A stretch of DNA of 64,000 nt from Aggregicoccus sp. 17bor-14 (lineage in GTDB: Bacteria; Myxococcota; Myxococcia; Myxococcales; Myxococcaceae), in assembly GCF_009659535.1 (NCBI RefSeq), contig NZ_VJZZ01000010.1, forward strand, positions 186,001 to 250,000, written 5' to 3'. The notes below the pieces were generated by a model. The model searched no databases. It was not told where the DNA came from and saw only the letters and a program-made list of their open reading frames with translations. Below, piece by piece: positions 59,301 to 64,000 of the stretch; the stretch's first letter is position 1, and each line of letters begins with the position of its first letter. The position numbers were made by a program, and so were the translations under genes.

Positions 59301-59942
59301 TTACGAACCCTTGCGGCTCTTCTCGAGCTCCTCGAGCTTGCGCTCGAGCTGCTCGAGGCGCTGGGTGAGCCCCTGCATGTCGCGGCCGAGCGCGGGCAGG
59401 TTGCCCGTGAGGTTGTCCACCACGTGCTTCACGCGCTCGTCGATGCGCCGCTGCCAGTCCTCGAGTGCGCGCTGGCTCGCCTTGAGCAGCTCCGCGGGGC
59501 CGCCGGGGCCTGCGGCCGCGGCGTCCTCCTTCGCGGCGGGGGACGGGGCGGCGCCCGGCTCGTCGCGGCGCAGCAGCTTGTCCAGGCGGCTCTCGGCCTC
59601 CTCGCGGATGGAGGCCACGCGCGGGGTGACCTCCTTCTGGATGAAGCCGGTGAGGCTCTCGCCGGGGCGGCGGATGATCTCGCGCAGCACCGCGAGCGGC
59701 ATCTGGTTCTGCTTCTTCTCCTCCTCGAAGATGATCTGCGCGAGGGTGACCGAGGTGAGGTCCTCCTTGGTGCGGTTGTCCACGATCTGGACCTCCACAC
59801 CCTCCTTGATCATCCCGGCGATCTCGTCGAGCGTGACGTACCGGCTCTCCACGGTGTCGTAGAGCTTGCGGTTCGTGTAGCGCTTGATGACCTTGGGCTC
59901 CCGGGCTGCGGGGGCACCACCGGACTGTTCGAGCTCGCTCAT
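59301..59942 (-). CDS. phaR: PHA synthesis regulator, PhaR family
   Basis: 213 residues. The N-terminal PHB/PHA accumulation regulator domain has the hallmark IKRYTNRKLYDT followed by YVTLDEIAGMIKEG and DLTSVTLAQIIFEEEK. The C-terminal half is a helical coiled coil (RLEQLERKLEELEKS). PhaR binds DNA and PHA and represses phasin and PHA genes. There is no phaC, phaA or phaB in the window. It is convergent with the ParA gene. The start ATG at 59942 is the natural one. Confidence 0.9.
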   Translation of the reverse strand: MSELEQSGGAPAAREPKVIKRYTNRKLYDTVESRYVTLDEIAGMIKEGVEVQIVDNRTKEDLTSVTLAQIIFEEEKKQNQMPLAVLREIIRRPGESLTGFIQKEVTPRVASIREEAESRLDKLLRRDEPGAAPSPAAKEDAAAAGPGGPAELLKASQRALEDWQRRIDERVKHVVDNLTGNLPALGRDMQGLTQRLEQLERKLEELEKSRKGS

Positions 59943-60067
59943 GACTCTCTCCGCCGAATCCGTGCTGGAAGTATGCTCTGGGAACGGCGCTCTCGCGTCG
60001 CTGTAGCAGAGGGGGGGTAGGGGAGCAAGCAGCCCGGGAGCGGTTCGCTCCCTGCCGCTGGCCCGCC

Positions 60068-60073
60068 TATACT
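60068..60073 (+). promoter_or_regulatory. Candidate -10 box of the zinc-ribbon gene
   Basis: TATACT, five of six consensus bases, 20 bp before the ATG at 60094. A poor -35 (TTCGCT) lies 18 bp upstream. The leader would be about 14 nt. Confidence 0.4.
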
Positions 60074-60093
60074 CGCCGCCCGGCCAGGGCCCC

Positions 60094-61647
60094 ATGATCG
60101 TCCAGTGTGAGCAGTGCCAGACGCGGTTCCGAATCCCCGACGAGAAGGTGACCGACAAGGGGGTCAAGGTCCGCTGCACGCGGTGCCAGCACACCTTCCG
60201 GGTGGCGCGCCCCCTCGCGGACGCCCCGGCGGCCAGCCTGGCGAGCGCCGCGCCTGAACGCCCGGCCGACACCTTCGAGGAGCCCACCCGCGTGGCCACC
60301 CTCTCCCACGAGGAGCTGGCGAAGCTGGGGCTCCTCTCGCCCGCGCCCGGCGCCGGGCAGGCCGCTGCGCCTGGGGTGGCCCGCGCCGTGGCGCCGCCGC
60401 CCCCTGCCGCGCGGCCACCGCCCGTGGCACCGTCCTCCCTCCCGCCTCCCGCCGTGCGGCCCCTCGCACCGGCCCGCTCCGCGGCGCCGCCGGGCGTGGA
60501 GCTCGGCGAGCTCGACTTCGACGCCCCGCTGCACGCCGCCGGTGCAGCGTCGCCGCCTCCACGCGCTGCAGCCCCGCAGGCCTCCGTGGCAGCGCCGCCC
60601 CCGCCGGCGGCGCGCCCCGCGCCCCCGGAGGGCGGGCGGACGGCGGTCGACGAGGGGCTTCGCCGTGCTGCGAGCGGGACAGCGCCGGCCCCGGCGGCGG
60701 CCGTGGCCCTGAGCGCCTCGCAGCTACCTGCCGCGGCGCCCCCGGCCCGGTCGGGCCTGGACAGCGCGGACCTGTTCGGCGGCTTCGGGGACCTCGACCT
60801 CGCGGGTGAGCCCGCAGCGCCCGCGGCGGGACACACGCCGGGACAGTCCCTGCTCGGCGACCTCGATGCGCCCGAGGAGCGGGCGTCCACCCCGTCCGCC
60901 GCGGACCTGGAGAACGCGCGCGCGCTCTTCGACCTGCCGCGCCGCGAGGTCATCCCGCCGCTGCCCCCGCCGCCCGCGGCCCAGGCGCCGCTCGAGCTCG
61001 AGCTCGCGCTGCCTCCTGCGCGCATGGCCCCTGCGCAGGCTCCGGGCGCGGAGCGGGCCCGCTCGGCGGGCGGACCGGAGGAGGCGGCGGACCGCGCGCG
61101 CTTCCAGCCGCTGCGCTTCACCGGGACGGTGCTCGGGCTCGCGGGCAACCTCGCGCTCGCGCTGCTCCTGGTGCTCGCCCTGGCTGCGGTGGGGCGTGCG
61201 TCGCTTCGCGAGGGTCGGCTCGCGCTCGGAGCGCTCGCTCCGGGGCGGCTGGGCGAGCTGCTCGCGCCTTCCTCCGGGCCGCTCGCGCTGCACGACGTGG
61301 GCAACGGCCTCTACGACACCCGCGACGGCCGCGCCGTCTTCTACGTGCGCGGTGAGGTGGAGAACCGCGGCGGGGCGCCGGCGCGGGTGCGCGTGCGCGC
61401 GGCGCTCTACGACGGCGACCAGCGGGTGAAGAGTGCCGAGGGGCTCGCCGGACAGGAGCCCGGACCCGAGGCGCTCTACGCCCTCACCAGCGCGGACGAC
61501 GCGATGGCGCTGCGCATCCGGCTGGATGCGGCCGCACGGGTGCTCGCCCCGGGCGAGCGCGCGCCCTTCACCGTGGTCTTCTTCGAATACCCGCCCCAGC
61601 TCGGCGACTACCGGCTGGAGCTCACCCCCGAGCCCGTCGCGCCCTGA
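60094..61647 (+). CDS. Zinc-ribbon (MJ0042-type) membrane protein with DUF3426-like end
   Basis: 517 residues. N-terminal zinc ribbon with two CxxC pairs, CEQC (5-8) and CTRC (28-31), in MIVQCEQCQTRFRIP and VRCTRCQHTFRV. A long Pro/Ala-rich linker (~45-340) follows, then one membrane helix (GLAGNLALALLLVLALAAVG, ~350-370) and a beta-rich periplasmic C-terminal domain (VFYVRGEVENRGGAPARVRV) typical of DUF3426. Architecture: cytoplasmic zinc ribbon, one helix, periplasmic Ig-like part. Similar layouts occur in the myxobacterial envelope machinery (such as GltJ/AgmX), but the function here is unknown. Divergent from phaR. Confidence 0.85.
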   Translation: MIVQCEQCQTRFRIPDEKVTDKGVKVRCTRCQHTFRVARPLADAPAASLASAAPERPADTFEEPTRVATLSHEELAKLGLLSPAPGAGQAAAPGVARAVAPPPPAARPPPVAPSSLPPPAVRPLAPARSAAPPGVELGELDFDAPLHAAGAASPPPRAAAPQASVAAPPPPAARPAPPEGGRTAVDEGLRRAASGTAPAPAAAVALSASQLPAAAPPARSGLDSADLFGGFGDLDLAGEPAAPAAGHTPGQSLLGDLDAPEERASTPSAADLENARALFDLPRREVIPPLPPPPAAQAPLELELALPPARMAPAQAPGAERARSAGGPEEAADRARFQPLRFTGTVLGLAGNLALALLLVLALAAVGRASLREGRLALGALAPGRLGELLAPSSGPLALHDVGNGLYDTRDGRAVFYVRGEVENRGGAPARVRVRAALYDGDQRVKSAEGLAGQEPGPEALYALTSADDAMALRIRLDAAARVLAPGERAPFTVVFFEYPPQLGDYRLELTPEPVAP

Positions 61648-61673
61648 GCCCTCCGGGCCAGGCCCCCCTCCCG

Positions 61674-62432
61674 ATGTCCACGCTCGAAGAGGCGAAGAAC
61701 CTGGCACGCCGGCTCCACGCCTACGGGGGAGGCCCCGAGGTGGTGCGCAAGGCCGCCGCGCGTGAGCTCGCGCGCCGCCCTCCGGACGAGGCGGTGCAGC
61801 TGGTGCACGCCCTGCAGCTGCTCGCGCGCGAGGGCTGGGAGCCGGCCACCTGCGTGCTGGGGGCCGCGATGGCGGCGCTGGGCCAGGAGACCGAGAGCCT
61901 CCCCGCGCCCGAGGTGCTGGAGCAGAGCGCGGGGGCGCAGGCGCTGCCCGAGGTGACGGTGCTCTTCACCCGGGCTCCGGCGCGCCAGGAGCTGGACCCG
62001 CGCGCCGCGGCGAAGGCGGACGCGCGGCTCTTCAGCATGCCGCTCGGCCACCTCAAGCAGCAGGCGCGCCTCACCCGCGACCCGGACGAGCTGGCGCGCC
62101 TGGCCACCGCGAGCAACGCGGCCGTGGTGCGCAACGCGCTGATCAACCCGCGCCTCACCGAGGCCCTGGTGGTGCGCATGGCGGCGCGCCGCCCCGCGCG
62201 TCCCGAGCCGCTGGTGGAGATCTGGAAGAGCAGCCGCTGGAGCACCCGCCACGCGGTGCGCCGCGCGCTGGTGTTCAACCCCTACCTGCCGCCCGAGGTG
62301 GGCGCGAAGATCGTCCCGCTGCTCAACGCCTCGGACCTGGAGGAGCTCGTCGCGGACAACAGCCTGCACGCGGCCCTGCGCGAGCAGGCGCGGCTGCTGC
62401 TCGCGCACGCGAGAGCCGGCGGCGCGCGCTAG
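61674..62432 (+). CDS. Helical-repeat hypothetical protein
   Basis: 252 residues. All-helical with repeats of ~25 residues in the second half (DELARLATASNAAVVRNALI, ALVVRMAARRPARPEPLVEI, STRHAVRRALVFNPYLPPEV), similar to leucine-rich-variant or HEAT-like repeats. Probably a protein-interaction scaffold in the cytoplasm. No family recognised by name. It starts 26 bp after the zinc-ribbon gene, on the same strand, and may be co-transcribed. Its stop overlaps the convergent TatA-like gene by 4 bp. Confidence 0.7.
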   Translation: MSTLEEAKNLARRLHAYGGGPEVVRKAAARELARRPPDEAVQLVHALQLLAREGWEPATCVLGAAMAALGQETESLPAPEVLEQSAGAQALPEVTVLFTRAPARQELDPRAAAKADARLFSMPLGHLKQQARLTRDPDELARLATASNAAVVRNALINPRLTEALVVRMAARRPARPEPLVEIWKSSRWSTRHAVRRALVFNPYLPPEVGAKIVPLLNASDLEELVADNSLHAALREQARLLLAHARAGGAR

Positions 62433-62647
62433 CGGCGGCGCGGCTCGGTGAACTCGGCGTCCGAGGGCTCCTGGTGCTGGCGCGAGGGCAGGCGCTTGGC
62501 GTCCACCAGGTCCTGGCCCTGGCTCGCGCGCTTGAACGAGTAGACGAACTTGCCCACGGCGTTGCCCAGCTGGCCCATCCGCGCCGCGGAGAAGACCACC
62601 ATCAGGATGAAGCCGATCACGATGATTTCGCCGAGGCCCAGGCCCAT
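62429..62647 (-). CDS. TatA/E-like protein
   Basis: 72 residues from ATG at 62647 (MGLGLGEIIVIGFILMVVFS). Single N-terminal membrane helix, then the amphipathic helix MGQLGNAVGKFVYSFKRA. The spacing and L-G..vG....FK..S pattern match TatA, but the usual FG-x-K-x-L hinge is FSAARM here. The C-terminus is short, charged and disordered. No tatB or tatC is nearby. It could be a TatA paralogue of the twin-arginine translocase or a TatA-like small membrane protein. Confidence 0.7.
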   Translation of the reverse strand: MGLGLGEIIVIGFILMVVFSAARMGQLGNAVGKFVYSFKRASQGQDLVDAKRLPSRQHQEPSDAEFTEPRRR

Positions 62648-62763
62648 GCGGCGCACAGTGCCCCAGCGCCCCGCGGCTGGCAAGCCGCCGCAGGTCCTCC
62701 TCTGGACGCCCCGCGCCGCTCCGCCTTGGCCCCGCCCGGCGTCCCTGGGGTAAGGGAGGCCCC

Positions 62764-63480
62764 ATGCTCCTGCTCGCTCACCGCGGTGCCAGCGCCGACG
62801 CCCCCGAGAACACCCTGGAAGCCTTCGCGGAGGCCGTGCGCCAGGGCGCAGACGGCGTGGAGCTGGACGCGATGGTGTGCGGCTCGGGCGAGGTGGTGGT
62901 GTGCCACGACGAGCGCCTCGAGCGGCTCGCGGGGCTGCCCTGGGAGGTGCGCCGCACGCCGTACTGGAAGCTGCGGGGCGCGGACGTGGGCAGCCGCCTG
63001 GGCTTCGCGCCCGCGCGCATCCCGCTGCTCACCGAGGTGCTCGAGCTGCTGCCCGCGCGGATGCTCGTGAACATCGAGCTCAAGTGCGAGCGGGTGGAGG
63101 ACGACGGCCTGAGCGTGAAGGTGGCCGAGCTGGTGCGCTCGCGCGGGCTCGCCGAGCGCGTGGTGGTCTCCAGCTTCAACGCCCTGTGCCTCGTGCGCCT
63201 CGCGCAGGCCGCGCCGGAGCTGCGCCGCGGCTACCTCATCGATCCGGACAAGCGCTGGTGGCCCCAGGCCTGGGGGCTCGCGCCGCTGGTCTCGAGCCAC
63301 TCGGTGCACCCCTTCGCGAGCGCGTGCACGCCCGCGCGCATGCGCGTGTGGCGCGAGGCCGGGCTGGAGGTGGCCGCGTGGACGGTGGACGACCCGGCGG
63401 AAGGCGAGCGGCTGCGCACGCTGGGCGTGCGCTACCTCATCACCAACCGCCCCGGCGCGATGCGGGCAAGCCTCGGTTAG
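62764..63480 (+). CDS. Glycerophosphodiester phosphodiesterase
   Basis: 238 residues. TIM-barrel GDPD domain. HRGASADAPENTLEAF gives the first catalytic His and the Glu-Asn metal site; VELDAMVCGSGEVVVCHDERL the next acidic and second His; MLVNIELKCE another metal Glu. It hydrolyses glycerophosphodiesters to glycerol 3-phosphate and alcohol. No signal peptide, so it is cytoplasmic. Ribosome site AAGGGAGG. Its stop overlaps the convergent outer-membrane protein gene by 4 bp. Confidence 0.94.
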   Translation: MLLLAHRGASADAPENTLEAFAEAVRQGADGVELDAMVCGSGEVVVCHDERLERLAGLPWEVRRTPYWKLRGADVGSRLGFAPARIPLLTEVLELLPARMLVNIELKCERVEDDGLSVKVAELVRSRGLAERVVVSSFNALCLVRLAQAAPELRRGYLIDPDKRWWPQAWGLAPLVSSHSVHPFASACTPARMRVWREAGLEVAAWTVDDPAEGERLRTLGVRYLITNRPGAMRASLG

Positions 63481-64000
63481 AAGTCCAGCCCCAGCGTGGT
63501 GTTGAAGGTGAGTACCCCGGGCACCGAGCGGCTCTCGGTGCCCACGCCGGTGGCCACGCTGCCCACCTGCGTGAAGGAGACCTCCGCGCCCAGCTGCAGC
63601 ACGCCGCCGATGAAGCGCGCGCCGCCGTAGATGCGCGGCATGAGGTGGTCCGTGAGCCCGATGGGCGCGTAGCTCGCGCGGTCCGCGAGCGCCGCGTCCG
63701 GGCCCAGCGTGTCACCGCCGGGCCGATCCGGGCGGAAGTTCACGTTGTTCGCGCTGGCGGCGACGCCCATCAGATCCAACCCGCCGTAGGGCGTGAGGGT
63801 GACCATGCCCCCGATGGGGAACTGCTTGCCCACGCCCACGTCCAGGCCGCCCGTGGTGAGGCTGAAGTCGCGGTTGCCCAGCAGGCGGGTCGCGTGCAGG
63901 CGCGCGCCCACGTCCGGCAGGTAGGTGAAGCCCTCGGTGATCGCCACCTTCACCTCGCCGGTGAAGGCCGCCATGCCGCTCTTCTCCACCCAGGTGCTGC
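63477..64000 (-). CDS. C-terminal part of an outer-membrane beta-barrel-like protein, edge-truncated
   Basis: Partial: the frame is open to the right edge, so the N-terminus is missing. The visible ~174 residues alternate hydrophobic and polar in strands with Gly-rich turns (GARLHATRLLGNRDFSLTTG, then MVTLTPYGGLDLMGVAA and GGARFIGGVLQLGAEVSFTQ) and end in TTLGLDF, with a terminal Phe as in outer-membrane barrel proteins. It is probably a porin or OmpA-like barrel of the outer membrane. The sequence alone does not show whether it is involved in transport or adhesion. Confidence 0.7.
   Translation of the reverse strand, partial: STWVEKSGMAAFTGEVKVAITEGFTYLPDVGARLHATRLLGNRDFSLTTGGLDVGVGKQFPIGGMVTLTPYGGLDLMGVAASANNVNFRPDRPGGDTLGPDAALADRASYAPIGLTDHLMPRIYGGARFIGGVLQLGAEVSFTQVGSVATGVGTESRSVPGVLTFNTTLGLDF

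Overview
The window looks like chromosomal DNA of a myxobacterium (Myxococcota, probably Myxococcaceae). The base composition is very GC-rich (roughly 70% by eye), the genes are densely packed with strong third-position G/C, and the gene content fits: a prkA-yeaH-spoVR operon, a sigma-32-like factor with a long acidic N-terminus, many lipoproteins with unknown function, a BagA/BagB-type Get3 pair, and long Ala/Glu/Pro-rich proteins. I recognise 49 protein genes. Two run off the window edges. I see no tRNA or rRNA gene, IS element, prophage or CRISPR array.

Layout. 1-10.1 kb: an edge-truncated low-complexity Ala/Glu/Tyr-rich protein, a secreted gluzincin-type peptidase, a minus-strand amino-acid block (glutamate dehydrogenase, a cyclic-nucleotide-binding protein, threonine ammonia-lyase) with a divergent XRE regulator, and a DEAD-box helicase with three C-terminal DbpA-like domains. 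10.2-15.1 kb: an RpoH-type sigma factor, a DUF4159/VWA membrane pair, and periplasmic Cu/Zn superoxide dismutase. 15.2-24.1 kb: a solitary DNA methyltransferase, a lipoprotein, an M14-like peptidase, a fatty-acid desaturase, an FRG-domain protein, two small lipoproteins and a membrane sulfatase-fold enzyme. 24.2-32.6 kb: dnaE, a DUF3999/DUF2339 membrane pair, and peptide deformylase. 32.7-38.9 kb: a lipoprotein, a dienoyl-CoA isomerase/reductase pair, an M3 peptidase and an LtaS/MdoB-like enzyme. 38.9-48.5 kb (all minus strand): glycogen phosphorylase, an M23 peptidase, an unknown protein, and spoVR-yeaH-prkA. 49-54.3 kb: a GT39-like glycosyltransferase, ruvX-mltG, and a putative type III secretion translocator/chaperone pair without any secretion apparatus nearby. 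54.5-64 kb: a TPR lipoprotein, the Get3/ArsA-like pair, a phasin-like/ParA/PhaR group, a zinc-ribbon membrane protein, a helical-repeat protein, a TatA-like protein, a glycerophosphodiesterase, and an edge-truncated outer-membrane protein.

Most genes look like ordinary chromosomal core or lineage genes. The items most worth a second look are the orphan translocator/chaperone pair (52.4-54.3 kb), the phasin-like plus ParA plus PhaR neighbourhood (58.1-59.9 kb), the BagA/BagB-like pair with back-to-back promoters (55.8-58.0 kb), the three-DbpA-domain helicase, the solitary methyltransferase, and a recurrent pattern of candidate -10 boxes placed so close to start codons that the mRNAs would be leaderless or nearly so. 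All functional assignments come from reading motifs. No database search was run.
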